From Rodentolepis nana (Eukaryota; Platyhelminthes; Cestoda; Cyclophyllidea; Hymenolepididae): 64,000 nt of DNA. The stretch lies in the NCBI GenBank assembly GCA_900617975.1, contig UZAE01012014.1:9560-73559 (forward strand), given 5' to 3'. Positions 11,996-24,895 of this stretch are shown one piece after another. The notes below the pieces were generated by a model. It was given only the letters and a program-made list of their open reading frames with translations, searched no databases and was not told the origin of the DNA. The first letter of the stretch is position 1; each line of letters begins with the position of its first letter. Made by a program: the position numbers and the translations under genes.

Positions 11996-12689
11996 ATACG
12001 AGGGGATATTGCCATAGCGATAAGCGTAGTTAAGTCCAGTCTTATTCGCCTAGCGAACCACCACAGTTGACACAGATAAGATTGCAATATCATTACGAAA
12101 ATAGACGGCATACGCATCTGGAATTTCACTACCGAGGGTTGGAGGAAAAATAATTGTCTATTTAAAACTAACCATAACTTTTGGCTTGTTTATTATTTGC
12201 TAAAAATCACTCATAAATGACTCAATTAAACTAAACTACAGCGTGTGGGAAATATAATGGAGAGGCGTTGAGACGTGCTAAGTTGTGTATCAAAGTTCAC
12301 GCAGAACACCTTCAACACTTGCTGTAAACTAATGAGAAATCTTTTGTGTTTACTACTCCTAAAATGGGCATTATTAATTGCACCTCCTTGACCTTAGTCA
12401 TTGAATAGTTTCTCGAAAATCTCAATATCAGAATCTCTTTCTGTCAGTCCTGTAGGTGCCAAAAGGAGAAAATGATTTTCTTTGTAAATTTCTTTGGCAT
12501 TACCAAACTTTTAAATAGAGGCAATACATTTGCGCTTAACTTTGAAAGTGTGCCTTTGCTTAGTTGACAACCTCATGAAAGTACAATCTATTTTCCATCA
12601 CAGAACATAATCTTGTTTTTTTCAATTCATTAGTTGAAGGAAAAAAATAAGATTGTTCAAAAGGTATCTAGGATTGAACAAAGAAATTT

Positions 12690-12935
12690 CATGAGCACAC
12701 CAACAGTCTGGGAGTTACGGCTCTGTTACTGATCGCTTAGCGAGCATGTCTGGTGGTCAGTACTGAGACTCTCCGCCAATCAGTTATCAATTGTTCTTGA
12801 ATTGATTGCGTAGTGGTCCATGACCTGTAGTAGGTGCAAATCATTCTAAACCTCCTGTTACCTCAATACTATGGAGGTAACTAAGCTAATTTCGGGCTCT
12901 ATTTTATACTAAGAAGTTTCACCATTGTTTTAGTC
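12690..12935 (+). repeat. LTR-like repeat, copy B
   Basis: Diverged relative of copy A: GCCAATCA, a spacer, then GGAGGTAACTAAGCTAATTTCGGG. Copies A and B are about 1 kb apart in the same orientation. They could be the two ends of one short element, but the intervening sequence shows no coding remnant. The ends are approximate. Confidence 0.45.
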
Positions 12936-13816
12936 AAGGCTTAATCCTGAAATACTCGCTGCAGATATTGCGACAGCATCTTGCTGACGCTTTCAAATTC
13001 TGTGGCGTCGGATATATAAATTCTATTTCCAATTTTACAATGCTTGGGTGGAATTTTCATCAGATTTTTTTGTACTTTCTACATTCAAAGTCTCCGAGAT
13101 AGTAAGATGGGGCCAATAGCTGCCATTTTCTTAAAATTGTGATCTTGGTCAAAATGAAAAGATGTAGAAAGTTTGAAGCCGACATTACTACTGGGAGCAG
13201 CTGGAACTGTAGAATGGTTTGCAAATAGTCAAATATTTGGAGTCTTGTAGGAAAATTCCTGGCTTCATAGGTTGGGAAATGCAAACGAAAGTCATTATTT
13301 GCATTATGTGTTTATGTACAAGATCAATGGCGTGCAGCATTTTGTATCGAAGGTGATGCTGTGAATTCTCCACATAAATTTTGTATGTGCATAAACAAAA
13401 GACAGGTTCAAAAGCAATTATTTAAAAGTCAAATTACTGTGCAATATTTTTTAAAATGACGGTAAACTTTTCTCGGGTTCACTAAGCAATTATATAAAGT
13501 TTCTAATGGCTATTCGGAGAGAGCCATTTTTCAAGTTTATCTTTTTGATCATCAGATGTAAAGAATTGAAATATGCTTCTAGTAAAGGAAGCTAGCGCCC
13601 AAATTTAAGTTTTATAAAGTTATTACTGCTTACTTCAGGACATTTATTTTAAGAATATGCCCTGAAACATTCTCGCGACAGTTCTCGATGTAGAATTTCA
13701 GCTTTTCCAAGAAAATGGTCGAAATTCATCAATGTTAAGCCCTTCTAATACGTTTTCATGGCTTTTCAACTTCTCAGAATCAATAATAATAAATACGTGC
13801 ATAGTTAATCGAAGTT

Positions 13817-14146
13817 TATTTATTTATATCAAATGACAGGCGTTTTGATAGTTATCATTAGCCATTTAGTTGACTTCAGTCTTCACAGGTGAGAAGGAAC
13901 AACAAAGTGAAAAAAGTCGAGAGGGGGGGGGGGGGGGAACAGAAGAGTGTTTCAGAGATGAAAAAGAGACAGACACTAATGTAGAAAAAAGGTGAGGTGA
14001 GTACTGTGGAAGCAGTCAAATATGACATACAGTGGGGTGTCGGTAGTTTGAAATCAGAAGTCAACTGCCGGTTAATAGACTTTTTTGCCGTATGAGTATA
14101 CGTTGCCCAGGGTGCACCATGTGGAGGTAAGTCTATCACATACCCC
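13817..14146 (-). mobile_element. SINE-like retroposon copy 2
   Basis: Full-length minus-strand copy, about 330 bp. On the minus strand it runs from GGGGTATGTGATAG (14146) to an ATAAATAAA tail. The 15-bp target duplication is TAGTTAATCGAAGTT (13802-13816) and TAGTTGATCGAAGTT (14147-14161), with one mismatch. A 16-base or longer G run lies inside (about 13922-13938). The ribozyme is at its 5' end. Confidence 0.92.
14075..14146 (-). ncRNA. HDV-like self-cleaving ribozyme, copy 2
   Basis: Exactly 72 nt with P2 (8 bp), P3 ACC/GGU, loop UCCACAU, GGGCAA, P4 CGUAU/AUACG and GCAAAA all intact. P1 is GGGGUAU with GCACCCU, with one A-C mismatch, so cleavage may be weakened. Its first G abuts the target duplication. 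Confidence 0.78.
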
Positions 14147-14149
14147 TAG

Positions 14150-15495
14150 TTGATCGAAGTTGTGTGCATGGTAAAACGCCATATTCCTATATTGCTAAAC
14201 TATAATCTTCCGTTTACTTGAAAAAGAAACGCCTTGAACAAGAGATTTTCATATAAATCAGATCACTATGTTGAAGAAATTATGAATAGATAAATATTTA
14301 CAGGAATTTTGTTTAAGGGACAAGAGTAGACAATAGTTAATAGTTTTTGAATAAGAGTTGGTTTATAGGTTTATTAAGTGTCATCACAGTAGTTTATCAC
14401 ATACTGCATACTATCTACCTTGAAATATTTCAAAAGGACCATAATAAATAATGAAAATTAACGTCAGCGCATTAAAATTGAAGAAGGATATTTAGAACTT
14501 TCATTTTGGTGTAATCCTGATTGTTCTCTTGCTATCTTATTAAGTCTTGTTCTTGCTCATGAGATAGTGCTAGGCCATAGTCATTACAAGGTAAAGTGGA
14601 GTTAATAAGAGGCATTACAAAAAACAAACCGAATATATTGATGCGATTCGAAGTCCCAGCCATATTAAGCATGAATCACTCTATAAGAGGACTTTCATAG
14701 ATTCTGACGTAAAATTGCATTACTAACTGATGCGTTTTTATGGCATTCATGCTGATTCATGGGATTTATTAGGGCCATAATTGGCAGAAGTTGGTGAAGG
14801 ACCGGTTTAGCTTTGCGGTTGGTTCTATCAACATGATGATCTATTTCATCTTATTGCGTATGGCAAGTCAATGGAGTGTCTAAAGGTTAAACTTAGCAGA
14901 GTTAGTAAACAGGGTTTACTCAAGGTACCTAAATGAACACAATGTTACTTCAAATTAAAAAAAATTCCTCGAAAAGGTTAAAATGATAATTAAAATCGCA
15001 TAAAAGGACAAAGCTAATTCTGATTAAAAATATGCAAACCATGTCTTTCATCTGATTCTTATATCCTATCATTTGCGCTCATATTGGATCATAACTTGGA
15101 ATTAAAATACTGATTAAGGTAACAATCAATTTTTTTCAATATATATCAAAATTAGTTCATATAAGACCACTGAAATGAAGAGCATGTTAAAATTCCATTT
15201 AGGTTTAAATCTATTGATGTAATAGAAATAGAAATGCTTCTTGAAAGACGGTACAGTTTAAAGATTAAAACTAAAACAAATACAAGTGTTCTTGTAAACA
15301 AATTCGACTGAATTTTAACAGCCGCGTCAAATTAAATATTTGTTGAAAACTAAAAAATATTTAACATTTAACCATGAAAATTTGAAGACTATGTGAAATG
15401 TGATTTAAGCTATTCTCGAGGTCGCGATTGAATGCGCTAAAGTCGAAAGTTCTGTGTTACAAGTTGGTCTTGAAATTAGGATTTGCACTGTCAAA
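14150..15495. other. Intergenic, 5' flank of RECQL5
   Basis: AT-rich with no supported gene or repeat. It presumably contains the RECQL5 promoter. Confidence 0.5.
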
Positions 15496-17556
15496 ATGGA
15501 AATAGCTGACCCAATTCTTGATGTCTTACGTAACACCTTCCATCACAATAAATTTAAAAGCAAATTACAAGAAAATGCAGTTCGTTGCATTGTTAAGGGT
15601 ACTCACAACACATTTATTTCAATGCCAACGGGTTCTGGTAAAAGCTTGTGTTATCAGCTTCCCGCAGTCATCCAAGATGGTCTTTCTATAATTATTTCTC
15701 CTCTCATTGCTCTTATATCGGACCAGATATCGCAGCTGACAAAGTTAAAAATTCCAGCGGCTACACTGAATTCAAAGCAATCACAGAAGGACAGAAATGA
15801 TATTATCAAACGGTTATTACGTGCTCCTGGTTCTATTGAAGATTTCGCTCTTCCTAAAATTAAACTCCTATATATTACTCCAGAGCAGTTTGAGACTGAT
15901 GGATTCCGTACGATTGCCAAGAAATTAACTGATTTGAATGCACTCCGATATTTTTTTATCGATGAAGCTCATTGCGTCTCAGAATGGGGTCACGATTTTC
16001 GACCTGCTTACTTAAAATTAGGTAAACTACGGACTTCTCTGTTTCCCAATGTACCATGTGTTGCCTTGACAGCAACAGCAAATCCTCGAGTCAAGGCCGA
16101 TATCATATCTTCACTTAAATTAGACCCCGAAACATCGCGTGCGGCTGGTTTGGCGATTACTAAATTTAAGGAGTTTGTTACTGGTGTCTTTCGTTCGAAT
16201 CTGTTCTATGATGTTGTGTTCTGTGATTTACTAAAGACCCCCTATGATGATCTTGCCAAATTTATCCTCGAATGTTTAAGTGGAGATGAATCTGCCACGA
16301 CAATTTCAGTAGATTATTTGAATATTGTAATGAATATTTTTGTAGAAAAATGTGAGCGGTATTGTTTACTGTCGAACTCGAGAAGACTGCGAAACAGTAG
16401 CTCATCAATTGTCGATTAGAGGGATCCCATCGAAGGCCTACCATGCTGGTTTGGGCAATTGTGATCGAAACAAAGTTCAAGAAGAGTGGTTCGGAGGAGT
16501 CTTTCCCATTGTTGCGGCTACTATCAGTTTCGGAATGGGAGTGGACAACCCCCATGTTCGGTATTATTTTTTATCCTTTATAGTTTCCATTTATTTTTTA
16601 TGTATGTGTGTGTGTATGCCATGACAGCCAATTTGACAACATTTACTTTCTCATAGAGAATGAGCAAGCGCAATTTTTTCGCATTTAGTCTTTCCGCGAT
16701 CTTTTTCAGAGTTGAAAATGTTAGAAATTTTTCTCTAGTACTCCCTCTAAAATGCTTAAGTTTGGATCTTGCTTTAATGGTAAATGTTCAAATTTAAAAT
16801 TCTCAACTTGGCATTTACTTGGAGTTAATTTTAATGACCGTATGATTTACTCTTAATAATAATAATTCAACGTTTTATTTTAACAGTCATATAGTGTACA
16901 TAAATGTGCCATGGCTGTATGGCGCTTTAGCCTTGTTTTTGCTATTTCATTTTCTACGTAGTCTGTTAATTTTGCTTTTTTGTTATTACCACAGTTATGC
17001 AAAGTTTTGCTCTTGAGATGCTTCTAATTTCGAAGAATACGGCAGGATTGGGCAAAGGTGGAGAATGGCTGTCAGTGCAACAAAGGAATCATTATCTGAA
17101 ATCTATGTACTTTACTTTGTCTGCATTTTGCCATGGGATTATAAAGTAGTTAATGAATCAGTAATTACATTAGTATCTTATTTTTTTGCTAGAGTTGGTT
17201 GGTACTTAAAAGTAATTGTCATTTATTCCAATAGTTTTAATGATCTAAAATGTTGTAAATATCCATTCTTATTTAAAACTTAAGCCCTAATGCTCGTCTA
17301 TTTACTCAGTGAGTCAAAAGTCTTGGAAATTTTTCACCACCAATATCCAATCGCAATCATTCTGTCTGTGTTCTTGGGTATTGCCTCTTTCAGAGTCTTA
17401 TTGGTGAAGAGGCATCCTAAATAAAAAAAAAACTTTGAAAATTTTACTCCATCACCTTAGAACCAAACAGGTATGAAATGGGTTCCTATTTCCTAATATC
17501 ATCAAATATGCTGTAAGATATTTGCATTATACAACAGGCGAAGTCCCCTAGTCGAC

Positions 17557-17602
<46 letters not shown>

Positions 17603-17605
17603 CCG

Positions 17606-17647
<42 letters not shown>

Positions 17648-20600
17648 GAATAAAGAGTTTACTAAGAAATATAGATTCAGGTAGTCGGAGATGGGAAATG
17701 GTAATCTGTGATCCCTTATTTTCTCCCCTCCCCCAGTTGTGTTGTTCATTGGACAATCCCAAAGAGTCTTGCAGCCTACTATCAGGAATCCGGCAGAGCC
17801 GGTCGGGACGGCATTCTCTCGCGTTGCCGCATTTACTACGCAAAACAGGAGCGTGACACAGTCGCCTTCCTTGTGGGTCAAATGTCAGAAAAAGCTCAGA
17901 CACAAAAGAACAAAGAGCATCGTGAGAAGGGTGTTCAGGACTTGGCACTTATGATCAATTACGTGGAGTCAATGAAGTAAGTTCGGGAGTGTGAGACTTC
18001 AAGATACCCTTGCATCAACTTTTTTATCCCTTAATGTTGTTGTAGTGTTGAGAATTCATTGAAGGAGTAAGTTAAGTCCTTTGCATGGAGAGAACATTTC
18101 TCCATCAAATGATTAAAAAAATAATAACTTTAAATTCCTGTGCTGTCACTAATGCCTAATTTTCAAGCTTTTATTTTTTTTGCAAGAGTAGTGAGGCCGT
18201 GTACCTTTTTTCTGTACAAGCTACAGTGACCAAGTGATAACGCCAAACTGATTTTTTCCACAGATCGCCAAACTACTTTAAGAATAAGAAAAAGTTGGTG
18301 GGAGAAGGAAGTGTATGAGAATGGGGTGTCATAGGGAAGATTTCAATTTAAATGGAGTCCTACTACAAGTATTTGTTCAGTATCGATTGTTGATCAGCGT
18401 TTTTATATACCGGCGTATTAATAGCAATAATAATAATAATAATTCAACACGTTCTTTCTATTTAGGTGTCGACATTCTCAGTTTGCTGCGTATTTTGGAG
18501 ATGATCCAATGCAATGCGTTGATCGGTGTGATGTTTGCACAAATCCTACTAAAGTCACGCAACAACTTGCTGGCTATAAGCGTGTAATATATGGTAAGTA
18601 TTCTCAAATATACATATGTACGTGTGTTAATTATTTAATGGAATATTGTGAGGTGGTGTGGGTTCATATCTGATATGTGGGAATCCAGCAATTACAATTG
18701 TCATCCTATAATTATTACATCCGACCACTTATCGACTTTCGATTTTGTTGTTTTCTATTCAAAATAAATCTGCCTCAAGTTGTTCTATAACTTACTTGGT
18801 CTCGTGTAATACGAGATGCTAAAATTAGTTTCTCCAACTGTGTACCAGTGGCTCATTGTTCAACGCAGTCGTCTGGTAAGTCAGAGGTCACGAGGTTCTT
18901 GACGCTCATTGATGCAAAATCAGTGAAGTGGTTGATAGAGGTAACTGATATTATGAGAACAATCTCAAAGCTGGTTGGTTTCCGTAAGAGCATAGAAACG
19001 GTAAGTTAATTTCAATCGATAATTATGTAATTTGTCGTAAATGGTTAGTTTGTTCCTATTTTTTTCCTTAATTGCGCTCTCATACATTTGATGTGCTATT
19101 CCAATCATTTTTATTGGGAGTAATTTTTTTCACAGCCAAAGTGTCAGGGAGTGTAATAAGGTTTGAGCTCGCCGTATAGGTACACTAAAAATGCCTCATT
19201 TACACAATTCTGGTAATATTCAATGCGATTTTTACATTCAGAAATTAATCGCTGAAAAGAATCAGGGCTACATTTAATGTTTTAAACATTAATGTTGTTC
19301 CTCTTGTTTTATTACCTTTGGGAGCATGGTTTGAAGGAATAATTTTGAATCTATTATAAGAACATACCGTCCGCATGATTCAAAACTAAAAAAATTATGT
19401 AAGCGAAGATCTCATCTTCGAAGCTTCTGGCTCTATCATCGCCTAAGCTGATGCTAGTTAAATTTAAGTCAAATCTCGTATGGATAGGCTCGTACGGTTC
19501 GCATAGATGACCGTTGTTTGACTTAATCCCCCACATAGGTACTCAATTCTTTGTGACTGAAAGTTGCCATGTTAAGTTATGTCTGCATTGGGACTAAATT
19601 TCTTCCCCAACTTCTGATGTTGCAGTAAGTTAGGGATGCATGTTTTGCTGTCTTTGCTTCTTTTATTAAATACGCATGTGATAATCTTCACATATTTGTT
19701 TTTATTGTGTCCTTATTGAGTGTTTTAGGTTTATTATATTCGTGTACTATGTGCGGTCAACTCAGATCTCTTGAACCTTTATCCTACGTTGAAATTTTGC
19801 TTGCAAGCATGTTTGAATTAATGCGCAGTTTTAAATTATCACCATGGACTGTCCCCTCTCATTTTACCTTGAAGGAAATATGGTTAGTGAGAGTAACAGT
19901 GATCAAGCCTTCTTGGACACCGATCTCTACAGATCACGTCCTCGTCGGAAAGGCGAAGGATGGGAGGAGTATAATGACGATGACGGACCAAGCACATCTA
20001 ACAAGGACTACGATGAAACGATACGCCGACAGAGAACTGATTTCGTCCGTGAGGAGCTGGCTCGACGCAGAAATTCCTCTGTTGTGGCCGGTCCCAGGGT
20101 TAGTTCATGCATAAACTTGAAATCAAGCTTTGTTTCTCTTGTCAATTTTTTTGTGCCGTGATTACAAAATCCGCGCATAAGACATTATAAGTAGCATGAT
20201 CTAACTTGATGTTTGTCATGAAGTATTTTACGAGTAACTCAGCCATGACTGAGTATCTGCGGGTGTGAAAATATGACGGTGGCCAAAGAAACACCGATTA
20301 AAACAAAAAAGAGGAGAAAATGCCACCGTCTTCTGCCAGTGCCCAATGAGCCCTCATTTAGCATTGGCATTTGGCTGAGCCCATCACAACTCTCCTCCCT
20401 TGTTGGTGCTTATTTGTGTGCTTCGGTACTGGGCTGGGGATTACTAGTTTACCCTACTTCCGTTTATTCAATTATCACATATTGTTATATCGAGTGATAA
20501 TAGCATGCGACTTTATCAAATGATGAAAATTATTAGTGATTGTACCTTTATGAGCGGTTTGGTCGGTATTCGATCAATTTTTTAGAGTAATTAGCTGAAA

Positions 20601-23542
20601 TATCCTTCATATTTTATTAGGTAATATTAGTTGTCGTTGGTCGAGTTTTGTTGACTTAACTTCGCACTTTTTACTTTTTAGGTGCTCTGGGTCTCGGCAA
20701 ACCAAGACTCACCATTAGTGGACCCCGACAGTCGATTGATCATCGGAGTGACTGGACGATTTAGAGATCAGACACTAAATCTACTCATCTCCGCAGTGCT
20801 GAGTCATGTGAATGACAGCTCATCAGACGACTCCAAAAAAGCTCACTTTAACAAACTAGCCGCTCGACTGGAATATCACGTGTACAAAACTTCTAAGGTA
20901 AATGTTTGCTATTTACTATTAGTCAGTAGTGGAGAATTTAACCTTTCTCTAATTTTAGGTGGCTGGTGTCTATCGAGGCCATATGACTCGTCGCATAAGT
21001 CAGACTAGAAAATTCGAATCACTAGAGGCACTATATAATGGGTTCGCAGATTGGCTAGGTGTTTCTGTAGAGACCCTTCATTATGTTGAGAATCAAGAAG
21101 AACCTGAGGATTTGACAGAAAGTGGTGAAGATCAGTCACCTCAACCACAAGTTAATTCAACTCCTCCAACTGATACTCCCTTGTCTGCCGTTGAATCCCC
21201 CAAACCTCCTAGTTGCCCGGTCGCAATTCCAGAACTTTCGTCTTCATCGGGCGTTAGTGCTGAAGACATACTCAATGCTAACTGTCTTCCTCCTTCATTA
21301 AAGAAAAGTCTCTTGGGCGACTTGAGTGGTGGGAAAGACGTAAATGATATTAATTGTTCGAACACTTCGAAAATTTCAACTTTGTCGGATAAGGAGTCGA
21401 GTATAACTTACTTTTGGGAGAAATCGATTATTGAACAATCGGAACCTCCACAAAAGAGATCCCGGTTATCATCGAGCTACCAGGCCGGGTCTTACGCATC
21501 TGATCAATCAGATTCTATTTTATCTTCGTCACGCCCTCCTCTAGAGCAATCGGAATACTCAAATATCTACGTATTTGGTAATTCAAATGGCCCGGTACGT
21601 TGGTCGTTATAATTGTGGTACTAATGAAATCATAATAGTACAAGTGTATGCTTTTATTTGATATGTGAATCAAGTCCGGAGTCGGAAAGTTCGCTACTTG
21701 CTATTCGACTATTGTACTATTGTTTGTATTGTGTGAATTAGGAGCAGTTAGGCTGACACACCTGATGGAAAGGAGGTGGAGGGAGTCTATCGTATCTGAG
21801 TCGCCGTTTTAAAGGGATTTTACAGTGTCACACCTATGATTTCCTATTCGTTCTTGTGAATACTGGGAATCGCACTAGCCATGTAATGAACGACGGTACT
21901 TGTTATTGAAATTTTCGTCCGGTTCTTTTGTATCTAACTTCCTTTCCTGCTCACTCCACACTTATTCCCTGATGTATGCTCCATTCCTGCTATCCGTACA
22001 GTCAGGTACAATGTCCGTGGTAAATTCAAGAGCTCAATTTTTAAAATGTTTCCTTTAGTATTTGAAAGTATTGCATCCGGTGATCATGGAAATAGGCTGT
22101 GGGCCCATTTTTACACTTTTTTGGCACTTTTGTAGCTGTTTGTGCTGTTGATAATTCATATTTGTGTACTTTTAGACGCACAGTGATCGTAGTAAAACCT
22201 CAACCATTGCCGATTGTGTTGTACGTTCACTCTCCCGTCACTACACGGCAGGGATTTTTAAAGACAAAGTGAGTCCTCTTTGCTGAAAATTATTTCCTAA
22301 AATGTGTACTCGAATAGTTTAATCTATTGCATTAAACATTTGACAAACATTGGTTACTATTTTTAATGGGGCCGATTTCAGGCCCACACCGTCCGATGAG
22401 TTAGGCGCGGCTTCGATTGTAGATTGCTAATCGTCTACATTTTCAGCTATTCTTTTTGCGAAAGGTTTTTTGTATCAGTTTCTGGCGAATGGCAAACACC
22501 TAGTGCCTTTCTCACAATGTGTTATGGTACTTCAATGGTGTCATTGTATTACTCCATTTAGACATCATGTTATTCATTTCACCAAATTGAGCCAGTAAAA
22601 TGTAGCTTAAATATGCGCTCTGAAGTTAATGTTTTTTTTGAATAGGAACTTCATCTTGGAAGCAATTTTCGTGGGATGGAGAAAATTACTCAGTTCTCTT
22701 CCTTTCAGTCTCCTATAATCTTCATCATTTACAAGCGAACGAGTTGTAGGTATACGTTCCAAGAGAACTCAAACCTATAGGCGAGCTAATTAGTTGAAAT
22801 ATGTCTACATTTTATTAAGGCTCATTTAGGTTCAACAGGCTGGAATGGAAGGTTTTCGTTCAAGATTGACGCTTAATAGAAGAACTTATTGGTGCATGTC
22901 GTCAAATTATACTTTATTTTTCAGTTAGAATATCATGCGCATCTCAATATTCGTTTCCAATGCTTCAACTAACATCTGGTTCCTTTCCATTTAGGATACG
23001 TTTAAAATGGTTGCCCGGGAGCTCACGAGAAGACTTATTAGAAGCGGCATTCCGGATATCGAATGTAGGTGTTTGTAGCATTGAAAGTTGTTCTTTACTC
23101 AAGAATAATTCCGTTCAGCTTATAAGACCTTATATGCTAAAGTCATTTTTGATAATTGCTACTACAAATTTATCGTTTTATCATTTACTGTGAATGGTTA
23201 TGGCTTTCAAACGTTTTGATAAAAGCAAAATGATCCACGAGACAAGATTGTAATGGTATGGTAGTCCTGTCTGTGTAGCTATTTTCAGGCGTTGAATCAC
23301 CCTGGTCAATAATTAAATATAAAAGCTTGTAAGTTGATTATCTCATTTTAGTGGAACGGTATATGTCTCGAATAACAAGTAAGTTGGTGGAGAGATTTCG
23401 AAAGGAACCTAGTGGAGAAATCGATGGGCGATCGAAACCAGTGATTTCCAACTTGAGGGATCTTGCCTGGGCTGATGCATTAAAGGATTTATTCAAAAGA
23501 TTTAATGTTCCACTTCAGAAGATTCCGTTCCAGGGCACCTGA
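15496..23542 (+). CDS. RECQL5: RecQ-family ATP-dependent DNA helicase Q5
   Basis: 3'-5' DNA helicase that dismantles RAD51 filaments and restrains RNA polymerase II. Ten exons join in phase: 15496-16308, 16346-16560, 17737-17976, 18466-18593, 19875-20098, 20682-20897, 20959-21594, 22176-22268, 22995-23064, 23352-23542, giving about 941 aa (human long form 991). Motifs: [76 protein letters not shown]; then the RecQ zinc cysteines (CRHSQ...CVDRCDVC). Exons 6-7 match the KIX-like RNA polymerase II binding region of RecQ5, and exons 8-10 match an SRI domain, both diagnostic for RecQ5. The start is the ATG preceding the conserved [10 protein letters not shown]; upstream codons lack ATG. Exon 1-2 are separated by a 37-bp intron. 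Confidence 0.96.
17561..17645. repeat. (TA)n microsatellite, two interrupted blocks
   Basis: Two long AT dinucleotide runs separated by a short ATATTCCGTTAT spacer, within RECQL5 intron 2 just upstream of exon 3. It is self-complementary and could extrude as a cruciform or slip. Any open reading frame across it is an artefact of the repeat. Confidence 0.9.
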
Positions 23543-23655
23543 TTGCTGAATATCCACCACTAGCAAATTCAACTCTTCTACCCTACACTTTCTACCTCTG
23601 ATGTACATCTAAACTCTGAATACGTAATATTTTAGTTTCTTGAACGAACGTTTTG

Positions 23656-23661
23656 AATAAA
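23656..23661 (+). terminator. Candidate polyadenylation signal of RECQL5
   Basis: AATAAA 114 nt after the RECQL5 stop codon, followed by a GT-rich stretch (TTGTCTTG). Called on motif and distance. Confidence 0.5.
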
Positions 23662-24357
23662 AGTCAACCTTGTCTTGCTCGTAATTTTCACCTTGAATTT
23701 CACTTTATTGATGGGAATTAAAAATAAGCCTTGGAATACAATCGGTATGAAGGGATAATAGGCAAACACATGCATAATTAAGAGAATGGTGGTGTACCGT
23801 TACTTGGTCATTTTTTTGCTTAGCTTCAGTTATCAAGATGAATGAGGGCACTATGCACGATTTTCGAATTGATGGAAATATAGAAGGGAATTTGATTCAC
23901 AATATTCCAAAAACCCAAAATATAAGAAAGAAGCTCTAGCTAGAGAAAATTCTTCTATACATAAGGAATTTGTCGGAGTAAGCACGGGACCTAATTTAAT
24001 GAATCTGGTCGGTGATTTTATATCTGGGGAATGAACATGAGATATCGGCAGGAATAGAGGAGGGAACTGGGATTTAACTCGAGGAATGAACTTTTAGTGA
24101 AACAAATTTTAATGTATCAACAAAATTGTATCAACGAGTTAGTCTTGTCTTGTGATTCGACTTTAATCTTAAGCACACACACTAATCAAGACGATTTTGA
24201 TATCAAATGCAAGTATTCATAAATCCAACCAAAAACAGGATTTTTAAATGATATTCAAAATATTTACATACACCGATTTAAGTTTTGTAAATGCAAATTA
24301 TGCACATTATTGACATTGACTTTCTTAACCGAAAAAGCCTGACTAAACTTTTAACCC
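23662..24357. other. Intergenic between RECQL5 and BRK1
   Basis: No gene or repeat recognised. Confidence 0.5.
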
Positions 24358-24359
24358 AG
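24358..24359 (+). promoter_or_regulatory. Splice acceptor before the BRK1 ATG
   Basis: A pyrimidine-rich stretch ending CTTTTAACCCAG precedes the BRK1 start by 9 nt. It could take a spliced leader or end a 5' UTR intron. Confidence 0.45.
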
Positions 24360-24368
24360 TTGGTTACG

Positions 24369-24632
24369 ATGGATGCTTCGGATTATAACAGTGAAATCTC
24401 CGAAGACTGGACAAACCGAGAAAATAGCGAAACAATATGCACCAGCTTAAAAACTGTTGTCGAGTTTCTCAATCGGTTCCATTCCTCCTGTCGCTTAAGA
24501 TTAGCTGAAATGGATAATCGACTCAAAATCCTCGAACGCAAAATTGAGCGACTTGATGCGCACACTTCCTACAATGTTGGTTTGCAAGACAAAATGCAAG
24601 CAAACATCCCTGTTGCTGAATTGAACGAGTAA
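24369..24632 (+). CDS. BRK1: BRICK1, WAVE/SCAR complex subunit
   Basis: Smallest subunit of the WAVE regulatory complex, which activates Arp2/3 actin branching downstream of Rac. Single exon, 87 aa (human 75). The core matches BRK1: ISEDWTNRENSE, then SLKTVVEFLNRF, SSCRLRLAEMDNRL and LERKIERLDA, a heptad-patterned helix that packs in the complex's coiled-coil bundle. The C-terminal tail is about a dozen residues longer than usual. An in-frame ATG at 24291 would add 26 hydrophobic residues with no counterpart in the family and lies upstream of an acceptor-like AG, so I chose 24369. It converges on MRPL10, with 263 bp between the stops. Confidence 0.92.
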   Translation: MDASDYNSEISEDWTNRENSETICTSLKTVVEFLNRFHSSCRLRLAEMDNRLKILERKIERLDAHTSYNVGLQDKMQANIPVAELNE

Positions 24633-24895
24633 TGAAAAATATTAAGTCTTCCGAACCAAATGTTATTGCTGATTCTGTATGATTTCTTCGTTGCTTTTCT
24701 TTGTATTTATATAGCATTTAAAATGAATCTCTACCAAACTACCTCTGGTTCACTTTCAATCTTTAAGGTTATTTTCGTTGATTTCTCTTGAATTAAGGTA
24801 CTATATAACTTCCCCAATGGTAGAAAATACAGAACATACAAATCATTCTGGGTTATTCATCATCTACTTCTTATGTACAAGAGGGATCAAGGTCT

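Noticed and set aside
13876..14139. Open frame of 87 codons on minus strand
   Set aside because: It is a translation of SINE copy 2; similar frames recur in the other copies (47764, 52086, 52359) with frameshifts and are not conserved as protein.
17502..17948. 148-codon minus-strand frame with Tyr-Ile repeats
   Set aside because: It is the translated TA microsatellite plus the antisense of RECQL5 exon 3.
23352..23375. Alternative RECQL5 ending WNGICLE, resembling the human C-terminus WHGLC
   Set aside because: Exon 9 leaves one base over, so the correct phase continues to 23542; the resemblance is in the wrong frame.
24291..24368. 26-residue N-terminal extension of BRK1
   Set aside because: No counterpart in the family, and it lies upstream of an acceptor-like AG.
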